The notes: generated by a model from the letters alone, not told the origin. A stretch of 7,231 nucleotides of DNA from Acetobacteraceae bacterium (GCA_027340195.1 DAHWNE010000323.1:1-7231), one strand, 5' to 3'; positions 1 to 6,450 are shown, counted from the stretch's first letter. Program-made: numbers and translations.

Positions 1-25
1 GGGACCGCGCGGTGCGATCAGCACC

Positions 26-32
26 GGGAGGG
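26..32 (+). promoter_or_regulatory. Ribosome binding site of ligJ
   Basis: The run GGGAGGG lies five bases before the ATG at 38 and is a good Shine-Dalgarno match. It supports that ATG as the start, although the reading frame remains open to the left edge of the window. Confidence 0.7.
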
Positions 33-37
33 TTCCG

Positions 38-1063
38 ATGATCATCGACTGCCACGGCCATTACACCACCGCCCCCAAGGCCCTCGACGCCTGGCGGGAG
101 CGCCAGATCGCCGCGCTGGGCGACCCCGCCTCGGCGCCGAAAGCCTCCGAGCTGCGCATCTCCGATGACGAGATCCGCGCCAGCATCGCGCAGAACCAGC
201 TGCGGATGATGCGCGAGCGCGGCAGCGACCTCACCATCTTCTCCCCGCGCGCCAGCTTCATGGCGCATCATATCGGCGATTTCTCCACCTCCTCGGTCTG
301 GGCCGGCATCTGCAACGAGCTGATCCACCGGGTGGTGGGCCTGTTCCCCGACAATTTCATCGGCGCGGCGATGCTGCCGCAGTCGCCCGGGGTGGATACC
401 AAGACCTGCATCCCCGAGCTGGAACGCTGCATCCGCGACTACGGCTTCGTGGCGATCAACCTCAACCCGGATCCCTCGGGCGGGCACTGGCGCGACAAGC
501 CGCTGACCGACCGCTACTGGTATCCGATCTACGAGAAGATGGTGGAATACGACATCCCGGCGATGATCCATGTCTCCACCAGCTGCAACGAATGCTTCCA
601 CACCACCGGCGCGCACTACCTGAACGCGGACACCACCGCGGTGATGCAGTGCATCCAGGGCGACCTGTTCCGCGATTTCCCGACCCTGCGCTTCGTCATC
701 CCGCATGGCGGCGGGGCGGCGCCGTATCACTGGGGCCGGTTCCGCGGGCTGGCGCAGGAGCTGAAGAAGCCGCTGCTGTCCGAGCACCTGCTGGGCAACA
801 TCTTCTTCGATACCTGCGTCTATCACCAGCCCGGTATCGACCTGCTCACCAGGGTGATCCCGATCGACAATATCCTGTTCGCCTCCGAGATGATCGGGGC
901 GGTGAAGGGAATCGACCCGGAGACCGGGCATCATTTCGACGACACCAAGCGCTACATCGAGACCGCCTCGATCGACCCGGTGCAGCGCCAAAAGATCTAC
1001 GAGGGCAACGCGCGGCGGGTCTATCCGCGGCTGGACGCGGCGCTGAAGGCACGCGGCCGATGA
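38..1063 (+). CDS. ligJ: 4-oxalomesaconate hydratase (amidohydrolase family)
   Basis: Predicted to hydrate 4-oxalomesaconate to 4-carboxy-4-hydroxy-2-oxoadipate (EC 4.2.1.83) in the cytoplasm, the second-last step of the protocatechuate 4,5-cleavage pathway. The 341-residue protein is full length for LigJ. It is an amidohydrolase-fold barrel. Visible metal or active-site residues are the N-terminal HxH (His6, His8 in DCHGHY), His178 (MIHVS), His223 (IPHGGG) and Glu284 (FASEMIG). From memory, Glu284 replaces the Asp usual in hydrolytic relatives and is characteristic of the hydratase. A strong Shine-Dalgarno supports the ATG start. Its end overlaps the next gene by four bases (ATGA), so translation is probably coupled. 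The five genes behind it belong to the same pathway, which strengthens the call over a generic amidohydrolase. Confidence 0.94.
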   Translation: MIIDCHGHYTTAPKALDAWRERQIAALGDPASAPKASELRISDDEIRASIAQNQLRMMRERGSDLTIFSPRASFMAHHIGDFSTSSVWAGICNELIHRVVGLFPDNFIGAAMLPQSPGVDTKTCIPELERCIRDYGFVAINLNPDPSGGHWRDKPLTDRYWYPIYEKMVEYDIPAMIHVSTSCNECFHTTGAHYLNADTTAVMQCIQGDLFRDFPTLRFVIPHGGGAAPYHWGRFRGLAQELKKPLLSEHLLGNIFFDTCVYHQPGIDLLTRVIPIDNILFASEMIGAVKGIDPETGHHFDDTKRYIETASIDPVQRQKIYEGNARRVYPRLDAALKARGR

Positions 1064-1755
1064 GCGGGGGCGGCACCGAACTCGGGGTGGTGTACCGAGA
1101 CATCGCCCGCGCCGACGCCGCCGCCGTCGCGCGGCTGGCCACCCAGGGGGTGGCCACCGTCCACGAGGCGATGGGGCGGGTCGGGCTGATGCGCCCCACG
1201 CTGCGCCCGATCTACCCGGGGGCGAAGCTCTGCGGCCCCGCCGTCACCGTGCTGCTGCAACCCGGGGACAATTGGATGCTGCATGTCGCCGCCGAGCAGA
1301 TCCGGCCGGGCGACGTGGTGGTGGCGGCCTGCACCTCCGATTGCGAAGACGGGTTCTTCGGCGAGTTGCTGGCGACCTCCTTCCGTGCCCGTGGCGCGGT
1401 GGGGCTGGTGATCGAGGGCGGCGCGCGCGACGTCGCCGATCTCACGCGCATGGGGTTTCCGGTGTTCTGCCGCGCGATCAGCGCCAAGGGGACGGTCAAG
1501 GCGAGCCTGGGGTCGGTCAACATCCCGGTCGTCTGCGCCGGTCAGCTGGTGACGCCGGGCGATGTGGTGCTGGGCGACGACGACGGGCTGGTGGTGGTGC
1601 CGGCGGCGCGCGCCGAGGCCGCCGCCACCGCCGCCGAGAAACGCACCGCCAACGAGGAGGCCAAGCGGGCGAAGCTCACCGCCGGCGTGCTCGGGCTCGA
1701 TCTCTATGACATGCGCCCGGCGCTCGAGAAGGCGGGGTTGCGCTATGTCGGCTGA
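1060..1755 (+). CDS. ligK: 4-carboxy-4-hydroxy-2-oxoadipate aldolase (RraA-like fold)
   Basis: Predicted class II pyruvate aldolase that splits 4-carboxy-4-hydroxy-2-oxoadipate into pyruvate and oxaloacetate, the last step of the pathway (EC 4.1.3.17). The 231-residue length is normal for LigK/ProA enzymes. The protein begins with the typical ELGVVYRDI stretch and carries VHEAMGRVGL, the LLQPGDNWM segment and the active-site RD pair at Arg123-Asp124 with Asp127 after it. A Lys/Glu-rich helix (about 185-207) and the ending KAGLRYVG also match the family. Residue 102, exactly 21 before Arg123, is Glu, whereas I recall Asp in the family's D-X20-R-D metal motif. The start is the ATG within the ATGA overlap with ligJ, with GAAGG ten bases upstream. 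RraA, the RNase E inhibitor, has the same fold but is an unlikely identity in this operon. Confidence 0.93.
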   Translation: MSGGGTELGVVYRDIARADAAAVARLATQGVATVHEAMGRVGLMRPTLRPIYPGAKLCGPAVTVLLQPGDNWMLHVAAEQIRPGDVVVAACTSDCEDGFFGELLATSFRARGAVGLVIEGGARDVADLTRMGFPVFCRAISAKGTVKASLGSVNIPVVCAGQLVTPGDVVLGDDDGLVVVPAARAEAAATAAEKRTANEEAKRAKLTAGVLGLDLYDMRPALEKAGLRYVG

Positions 1756-2665
1756 GTTCGTGAAAACCCCGGGCTGGCTCGACTGGTACGCCAACCCCTC
1801 CAAGCCGCGGTATCGCCTACCGCCCGGGGCGGTGGACGCGCATTGCCACGTGTTCGGCCCCGGCGCGGAGTTCCCCTTCGCGCCCGAGCGCAAATACACC
1901 CCCTGCGATGCCTCCAAGGCGCAGCTCTACGCGCTGCGCGACCATCTGGGCTTCGCGCGCAACGTGGTGGTGCAGGCCACCTGCCACGGCGCCGACAATG
2001 CCGCCATGATCGATGCGCTGGTGCATTCGGACGGGCGGGCGCGGGGGGTGGCGACGGTGCGCGGGGACGTCACTGACGCCACGCTTGCCGCCATGCACCG
2101 CGACGGCGTGCGCGGCGTGCGCTTCAACTTCCTCAAGCGGCTGGTGGATTTCACCCCGCGTGAGGAGCTGACCGCGATCGCGTCGCGGATCGCCCCGCTG
2201 GGCTGGCATATCGTGATCTATTTCGAGGCCCCCGACCTGCCGGAGTTGTGGGACTTCTTTACCGCCCTGCCGACCCCGGTGGTGGTCGATCACATGGGCC
2301 GGCCGGACGTGACCAAGCCGGTCGATGGGCCGGAGTTCGCGCTGTTTCAGCGCCTGCTCGCCGAACATCCGAACATCTGGTCGAAGGTCACCTGTCCGGA
2401 ACGCCTCAGTGTCAGCGGCCCGCCGGCGCTGGATGGCGAGCGCAACGCCTATCGCGACGTGGTGCCGTTCGCGCGGCGGCTGATCGAACGGTTCCCCGAC
2501 CGCGTTCTGTGGGGCACCGACTGGCCGCATCCGAACCTGAAAGGGCACATGCCCGACGACGGGCTGCTGGTGGATTTCATCCCCCACATCGCGCCCGATC
2601 CGGCGGCGCAGCAGCGGCTGCTGGTGAGCAACCCGATGCGCCTCTACTGGCCCGAGGAGATCTGA
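1745..2665 (+). CDS. ligI: 2-pyrone-4,6-dicarboxylate hydrolase (lactonase)
   Basis: Predicted to open the lactone 2-pyrone-4,6-dicarboxylate to 4-oxalomesaconate (EC 3.1.1.57). The 306-residue protein is an amidohydrolase-superfamily barrel. It shows the HxH pair at His33/His35 (DAHCHVFGPG), Tyr51, Arg126 (RGVRFNFLKR), Tyr159, His183 (VDHMGRPD), Arg186, Arg220 (CPER) and Asp259 (WGTDWPHP). With small, steady offsets these match the catalytic and substrate-binding residues I recall for Sphingobium LigI. Compared with that enzyme (about 293 residues), extra residues sit between Arg220 and Asp259, around GPPALDGERNAYRD. This suggests the non-sphingomonad branch of the family. The start lies inside the end of ligK, an 11-base overlap in another frame. 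There is only a weak, distant Shine-Dalgarno, so coupling to ligK is likely. Confidence 0.95.
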   Translation: MSAEFVKTPGWLDWYANPSKPRYRLPPGAVDAHCHVFGPGAEFPFAPERKYTPCDASKAQLYALRDHLGFARNVVVQATCHGADNAAMIDALVHSDGRARGVATVRGDVTDATLAAMHRDGVRGVRFNFLKRLVDFTPREELTAIASRIAPLGWHIVIYFEAPDLPELWDFFTALPTPVVVDHMGRPDVTKPVDGPEFALFQRLLAEHPNIWSKVTCPERLSVSGPPALDGERNAYRDVVPFARRLIERFPDRVLWGTDWPHPNLKGHMPDDGLLVDFIPHIAPDPAAQQRLLVSNPMRLYWPEEI

Positions 2666-2668
2666 TCG

Positions 2669-3628
2669 ATGGCAAACAGGCTGCGTCTGGCCGTGGTCGG
2701 CCCCGGGGCGTTCGGGGTGAAGCATCTGGAGGGGCTGCGCGCCATCCCGGAGGCGGAAGTGGCGGTGCTGGTCGGCCAGCCGCTGGAGCAGGCGCGCGCG
2801 GTGGCCGAGACCTTCGCCATCCCGGCCGTCCTGGCCTCGCTCGATGACGTGCTGGCCCGGCCGGACATCGACGCGGTGATCCTGGCGACGCCCACGCCGA
2901 TGCACGCCGCGCAGGCGATGGCCTGTCTGCGCGCCGGCAAGCACGTGGAGGTGGAGATCCCGATGGCCGACAGCCTGGCCGACGCCGAGGCGCTGGCGGC
3001 TCTGGCCGCCGCATCCGGCAAGGTGGCGATGGTGGGCCACACGCGCCGCTTCAATCCCTCGCATCAATGGGTGCGCCGGCGGATTGCCGCCGGGGGGCTG
3101 CACATCCAGCAGCTGGACGCGCAGACCTATTTCTTCCGTCGGCGTAACCTCAACGCCCTGGGGCAGCCGCGCAGCTGGACCGACCATCTTCTGTGGCACC
3201 ACGCCGCGCATACGATCGACCTGTTCCAGTATCAGACCGGATCGCCGGTCGTCGCCGCCAATGCCATCGCCGGGCCGATCCACCCGGAACTCGGTATCGC
3301 CATGGATATGTCGATCCAGCTCAAGGCCGCGAACGGCGCCATCTGCACCCTGTCGCTGTCGTTCAACAACGACGGCCCGTTCGGCAGCTTCTTCCGCTAC
3401 ATCTGCGACAACGGCACCTATCTCGCGCGCTACGACGATCTGTTCGACGGCAAGGAGCAGCGCATCGACGTCTCCGACGTGGATGTGTCGATGAACGGGA
3501 TCGAATTGCAGGACCGCGAGTTCCTGGCCGCGATCCGCGAGGGGCGCGAGCCGAACGCCTCGGTGCGCCAGGTGCTGCCCTGCTACCAGGTGATGGGCAT
3601 GCTGGAACGCCAGCTCGCCGCCGTCTGA
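2669..3628 (+). CDS. ligC: 4-carboxy-2-hydroxymuconate-6-semialdehyde dehydrogenase (Gfo/Idh/MocA family)
   Basis: Predicted NAD(P)+-dependent oxidation of the ring-cleavage product, in its hemiacetal form, to 2-pyrone-4,6-dicarboxylate (EC 1.1.1.312). The 319-residue protein has an N-terminal Rossmann domain with the nucleotide motif GPGAFG at residues 11-16. A sheet motif follows (ILATPTPMHAAQAM), then VEIPMADS, which takes the place of the EKP motif common in this superfamily. The C-terminal domain has VGHTRRFNPSHQW, the YFFRRRN strand, SWTDHLLWHHAAHTIDLF and SFNNDGPFGSFFRYICDNG. These blocks closely match LigC as I recall it rather than sugar dehydrogenases of the same superfamily. GAGGAGA (2654-2660) sits eight bases before the ATG, and only three bases separate it from ligI. 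Placement between ligI and ligAB supports the function. Confidence 0.96.
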   Translation: MANRLRLAVVGPGAFGVKHLEGLRAIPEAEVAVLVGQPLEQARAVAETFAIPAVLASLDDVLARPDIDAVILATPTPMHAAQAMACLRAGKHVEVEIPMADSLADAEALAALAAASGKVAMVGHTRRFNPSHQWVRRRIAAGGLHIQQLDAQTYFFRRRNLNALGQPRSWTDHLLWHHAAHTIDLFQYQTGSPVVAANAIAGPIHPELGIAMDMSIQLKAANGAICTLSLSFNNDGPFGSFFRYICDNGTYLARYDDLFDGKEQRIDVSDVDVSMNGIELQDREFLAAIREGREPNASVRQVLPCYQVMGMLERQLAAV

Positions 3629-3641
3629 CCGCAACCGTCAT

Positions 3642-3646
3642 GGAGG
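3642..3646 (+). promoter_or_regulatory. Ribosome binding site that fixes the ligA start
   Basis: GGAGG lies eight bases before the ATG at 3655. An in-frame ATG at 3640 would overlap this site and has no Shine-Dalgarno of its own, so 3655 is chosen as the ligA start. Confidence 0.7.
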
Positions 3647-3654
3647 CCCGAGAG

Positions 3655-4002
3655 ATGTCCGCCGCCGCGCCCGAAATCCCGGGCACCGTGCTGTTCGATG
3701 GCCGGATGGCCATGCGAGGCTACGCGCTCAACAAGATGTGCTTCTCGTTCAACGAGGCCGCCAACCGCACCGCCTTCCTGGCCGACGAGGACGCCTATTG
3801 CGCCGCATACGGCCTGACGGCGGAACAGCGCGAGGCGGTCCGCCATCGCAACGTGCTGGAGCTGCTGGCCGCCGGCGGCAACGTTTACTACCTGGCGAAA
3901 TTCGCCGGCATCCTCGGCCTCGATGTCCAGGACCTCGGCGCCCAGCAGACCGGCATGAGCAAGGACGCCTTCAAGGCCAAGCTGCAAGCGGCAGGGAGAT
4001 AG
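3655..4002 (+). CDS. ligA: Protocatechuate 4,5-dioxygenase, alpha (small) subunit
   Basis: Small helical subunit (LigA family) that caps the active site of the catalytic LigB subunit in an alpha2-beta2 ring-cleaving dioxygenase (EC 1.13.11.8). The 115-residue protein has the typical blocks IPGTVLFD, MRGYALNKM, the NRTAFLADEDAY region, GLTAEQREAV, GGNVYYLAKF and TGMSKDAFKAKL. It is shorter than the Sphingobium enzyme (about 139 residues), lacking roughly 15 residues at each end. No frameshift is evident, so it is a naturally compact form. By hand alignment, Val91 falls where Sphingobium LigA has Phe103, a residue near the substrate pocket. The gene is separated from ligC by 26 bases and from ligB by four. 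A separate small subunit favours protocatechuate over the fused, gallate-specific relatives. Confidence 0.93.
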   Translation: MSAAAPEIPGTVLFDGRMAMRGYALNKMCFSFNEAANRTAFLADEDAYCAAYGLTAEQREAVRHRNVLELLAAGGNVYYLAKFAGILGLDVQDLGAQQTGMSKDAFKAKLQAAGR

Positions 4003-4006
4003 GATC

Positions 4007-4843
4007 ATGGCCACCATCGTCGGCGCCGTCACCACCTCGCACGTGCCCTCCATCGGCGGCGCGATCGCCCGCCATCAGGAAGAGTCCGACTACTGGAAAC
4101 CGTTCTTCGACGGGTTCGACGCCATCCATGCCTGGCTGCGCGAGGCGAAGCCCGACGTGGCGGTGGTGATCTACAACGATCACGGGCTCAACTTCTTCCT
4201 CGACAAGATGCCCACCTTCGCGGTCGGCGCCGCGGGCGAATACCGCAATGCCGACGAGGGCTGGGGCATCCCCGTGCTGCCGCCGTTCCCGGGCGATCCG
4301 GCGCTGTCGTGGCACATCATCGAAACCCTGGTGGGGCGGGAGTTCGACCCCGTCACCTGCCAGGAGCTGCTGGTCGATCACGCTTTCACCCTGCCGATGA
4401 AGCTGCTGTTCCCGGACGCCGCGGCCTGGCCGGTGCGCAGCGTGCCGGTGTGCATCAACACCGTGCAGCACCCGCTGCCTTCGGCCGCGCGCTGCTACCG
4501 GCTGGGCCAGACGATCGGGGACGCCATCCGCGCCTGGCCGGGCGATGCGCGGGTGCTGGTGGTCGGCACCGGCGGGCTCTCGCACCAGCTGGACGGCAAG
4601 CGCGCCGGGCATATCAACAAGGAGTTCGATCTGAAATTCATGGAGAGCCTGACCGAGGACCCGGAATGGGCCACACGGTTCACCAACCGCGAGCTGATCG
4701 CCGAGGTTGGCACCCAGGGGATCGAACTGCTGATGTGGCTTGCCGCGCGCGGAACGCTGGGGCCGCGGGCGCGGCGGGTGCACAGCAACTACCACATCCC
4801 GATCTCCAACACCGCCGGCGGGACGATGCTGCTGGCCGCCTGA
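4007..4843 (+). CDS. ligB: Protocatechuate 4,5-dioxygenase, beta (catalytic) subunit
   Basis: Catalytic subunit of the type II (LigB superfamily) extradiol dioxygenase. It uses non-heme Fe(II) and O2 to cut protocatechuate between C4 and C5, giving 4-carboxy-2-hydroxymuconate-6-semialdehyde. The 278-residue protein carries the expected iron ligands His12 (TTSHVP), His59 (YNDHGLN) and Glu240 (GIELLMW). It also has His193 (GGLSHQ), the probable acid/base residue, and His125 (VDHAF). These lie at or two residues before the positions I recall for Sphingobium LigB (His12, His61, Glu242, His195, His127). The C-terminus (NYHIPISNTAGGTMLLAA) is a little shorter than in that enzyme. AGGGAG (3993-3998), inside the end of ligA, is its ribosome binding site. 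It is the last gene of the operon and converges on the MoxR gene. Confidence 0.97.
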   Translation: MATIVGAVTTSHVPSIGGAIARHQEESDYWKPFFDGFDAIHAWLREAKPDVAVVIYNDHGLNFFLDKMPTFAVGAAGEYRNADEGWGIPVLPPFPGDPALSWHIIETLVGREFDPVTCQELLVDHAFTLPMKLLFPDAAAWPVRSVPVCINTVQHPLPSAARCYRLGQTIGDAIRAWPGDARVLVVGTGGLSHQLDGKRAGHINKEFDLKFMESLTEDPEWATRFTNRELIAEVGTQGIELLMWLAARGTLGPRARRVHSNYHIPISNTAGGTMLLAA

Positions 4844-4864
4844 TCCGGTCGGCCCGTTCGGATC
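4842..4864. terminator. Small inverted repeat at the end of ligB, possible terminator part
   Basis: GATCCG at 4842-4847 is the reverse complement of CGGATC at 4859-4864, leaving an 11-base loop that can close further by one G-T pair. The left arm overlaps the ligB stop codon. No T run follows, so by itself this is a weak candidate for a terminator. Confidence 0.3.
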
Positions 4865-4868
4865 GCGC

Positions 4869-4893
4869 GCCGAGGGGAGGGTTACCCCTCGGC
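4869..4893. terminator. Hairpin between convergent ligB and moxR, possible bidirectional terminator
   Basis: A perfect 9-base stem (GCCGAGGGG at 4869-4877, CCCCTCGGC at 4885-4893) encloses a 7-base loop. On the minus strand the first arm codes for the last residues of the MoxR protein and the stop codon starts the loop. The GC-rich stem and its place between two converging genes suggest a transcription end for both. There is no T tract on either side, so it is not a classical intrinsic terminator. Confidence 0.5.
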
Positions 4894-5775
4894 CAGCAGC
4901 CGTGCCGCCTCGGCCCCGCGCACCCGCGCCAGGTCGTCCTGATATTTCAGCAATCCCCCCAGCGTCTCATCGACCACGCCCGGGGTCAGTTCCGCCTGGT
5001 CCAGCTGCGTGAGCGCGTTCGCCCAGTCGATCGTCTCCGCCACGCCGGGCAGCTTGAACAGCTCCGCCCCGCGCAGCCGCTGCACGAAGGCCACCACCTG
5101 TGCCGAGAGTGCCGCCGGCACGCCCGGCGCGCGCACCGCCAGGATCGCCCGCTCCCGCTCCGCATCCGGGTAATCCACCCAATGATACAGGCAGCGCCGG
5201 CGGATCGCGTCATGCACTTCGCGCGTGCGATTGGAGGTCAGCACCACCACCGGCGGCGTGGCGGCGCGGATGGTGCCGTATTCGGGCACCGTGATCTGGA
5301 AATCCGCCAGCAGCTCCAGCAGGAACGCCTCGAACGGCTCGTCGGCGCGGTCGAGCTCGTCGATCAGCAGCACCGCAGGCGGCAGATCGGGATCGATCGC
5401 CGACAGCAATGGCCGCGCGGTCAGGAACGGCCGGGCATAGATGTCGCGCCCCAGCAGCTCGCGGTCGGTCTCCCCGGCTGCCTCGGCCAGCCGGATCGCC
5501 ATCAGCTGGCGGGCGTGGTCCCACTCATAGGCGGCGGCGGCGAGGTCCATGCCGTCGTAGCATTGCAGCCGCACCAGCCGCCGGCCGAGACCCGCGGCCA
5601 GCGCCTTGGCGATCTCGGTCTTGCCGGTGCCCGGCTCGCCCTCGAGAAACAGCGGGCGATGCATCGCCAGCGCCAGATGCACCGTGGTCGCCAGCGCCGG
5701 ATCGGCGATATAGCCCTGGCCCGACAGCAGCGCGGCGGTGGCCGCGACCGACTCCGGCAGCGCGGAACCCGGCAT
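4882..5775 (-). CDS. coxD: MoxR-family AAA+ ATPase, CoxD type
   Basis: Predicted cytoplasmic AAA+ ATPase of the MoxR group, in the CoxD-like branch linked to maturation of CO dehydrogenase-type molybdenum hydroxylases. In Oligotropha, CoxD is implicated in building the Cu-S-Mo site, as known from the literature. The 297-residue protein has Walker A GEPGTGKT (46-53), Walker B VLLIDELDRAD (Asp139-Glu140), a sensor-1 Asn182 (LTSNRTRE), arginines at 192-194 as finger candidates (IRRRCLYHW) and a C-terminal helical lid. The start is the ATG sharing one base with the coxG stop (TAATG), which implies coupled translation. A GTG 42 bases further upstream (5817) is in frame but has a poorer ribosome site. 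The VWA-domain partner CoxE usually follows, but here the gene runs into convergent ligB, so the partner must be elsewhere or absent. The subfamily assignment is less certain than MoxR itself. Confidence 0.88.
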   Translation of the reverse strand: MPGSALPESVAATAALLSGQGYIADPALATTVHLALAMHRPLFLEGEPGTGKTEIAKALAAGLGRRLVRLQCYDGMDLAAAAYEWDHARQLMAIRLAEAAGETDRELLGRDIYARPFLTARPLLSAIDPDLPPAVLLIDELDRADEPFEAFLLELLADFQITVPEYGTIRAATPPVVVLTSNRTREVHDAIRRRCLYHWVDYPDAERERAILAVRAPGVPAALSAQVVAFVQRLRGAELFKLPGVAETIDWANALTQLDQAELTPGVVDETLGGLLKYQDDLARVRGAEAARLLAEG

Positions 5776-6389
5776 TAAAGCAGCGGCACCACGATCAGAT
5801 AGAACAGGATCAGCCACAGCACCCCGCCGATCCAGAACGCCAGCGGCAAGCCCATCGGCTCACGCGGAACCATCGCCAGCCAGTTGACCGAGGGCGGCGG
5901 CGGCGAGGGGGCACGGGTCGGGGCGGCGGTTTCCGGGGTGGGGGCCATGGTTCGGGCAAGCTCCTTGGCGAAATTGTCAAAGAAGGCATCCGCCATCTGC
6001 TTGGCGGTGGAATCGATCAGCCGTGCGCCCAGCTGGGCGATCTTGCCGCCCACCTGCGCCTGCACCTCGTAACGCAGCAACGTTCCTTCGGGGGCGTCGG
6101 TCAGATGCACGCTGGCACCGCCCTTGGCGAAGCCGGCAACCCCGCCCTGGCCCTCCCCGGCGATGCGATAGCCGTTCGGCGCATCGATATCCGACAGCGT
6201 GACCTTGCCCGCGAACCTTGCCGCGATCGGGCCGATCTTCACCGCCGCGGTCGCGGTCATCTCGGTCGGGCTGGTCGCCTCCAGCTTCTCGCAGCCCGGA
6301 ATGGCGACCTTCAGGATCTCGGGGTTGTTGAGCGCCGCCCACACGGTCTGCCGCGGCGCGGGCAGCAGCCGTTCTCCGTTCATGTCCAT
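5775..6389 (-). CDS. coxG: CoxG-domain SRPBCC protein with C-terminal membrane anchor
   Basis: CO dehydrogenase subunit G family (SRPBCC/START-like lipid-binding fold). Family members sit beside CO dehydrogenase or xanthine dehydrogenase-type enzymes. In mycobacteria CoxG is reported to carry quinone between the membrane and the enzyme. The 204-residue protein has the SRPBCC domain at about 1-147. It includes the typical opening with AALNNPEILKVAIPGCEKLE, a central IAGEGQGGVAGFAKGGA stretch and the SQ/D-rich C-terminal helix (AQLGARLIDSTAKQMADAFF). A Pro/Ala/Thr-rich linker follows (148-167), then one hydrophobic helix (about 182-203, FWIGGVLWLILFYLIVVPLL) that should tether it to the cytoplasmic membrane. 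GGAGA placed seven bases before the ATG at 6389 decides the start. In-frame ATGs at 6443 and 6452 would add a non-conserved leader. Only this gene and moxR form the unit, so which hydroxylase it serves is unknown. Confidence 0.87.
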   Translation of the reverse strand: MDMNGERLLPAPRQTVWAALNNPEILKVAIPGCEKLEATSPTEMTATAAVKIGPIAARFAGKVTLSDIDAPNGYRIAGEGQGGVAGFAKGGASVHLTDAPEGTLLRYEVQAQVGGKIAQLGARLIDSTAKQMADAFFDNFAKELARTMAPTPETAAPTRAPSPPPPSVNWLAMVPREPMGLPLAFWIGGVLWLILFYLIVVPLL

Positions 6390-6450
6390 GCGGGGGTCTC
6401 CGTCCGGCGCGGTCTTTCCTGCCGCGTCTCTTACTTGCACCATCCCCCCC
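6390..6450. promoter_or_regulatory. Divergent intergenic region of coxG and the transporter gene
   Basis: These 61 bases lie between two divergent starts and must hold the promoter for at least one of them. On the minus strand, GGAGA (6397-6401) is the coxG ribosome site. On the plus strand, a run of seven C (6444-6450) directly abuts the transporter ATG and no Shine-Dalgarno is visible. I see no convincing -35/-10 pair on either strand. Confidence 0.45.

Noticed and set aside
592..1059. Upstream extension of the ligK frame into ligJ
   Set aside because: The frame is open for 156 codons before the true start, but the translation is Arg/Pro-rich and not conserved. The family N-terminus begins just after the ATG at 1060.
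1021..1917. A 298-codon minus-strand frame opposite ligK
   Set aside because: It is a complement shadow of a recognised aldolase, with Gly/Arg/His-rich translation and no own ribosome site.
1817..3634. A 605-codon open frame on the minus strand across ligI and ligC
   Set aside because: It runs antisense to two well-recognised genes, is rich in His/Arg/Gln of the kind produced by reversed GC-rich codons, and shows no domain. It is a shadow frame.
3640..3654. Earlier ATG for ligA at 3640
   Set aside because: It overlaps the GGAGG that serves the ATG at 3655 and has no ribosome site of its own.
4309..5778. A 489-codon plus-strand frame spanning the end of ligB and most of moxR
   Set aside because: It crosses the stop regions of two convergent, clearly identified genes and has a biased, motif-free translation.
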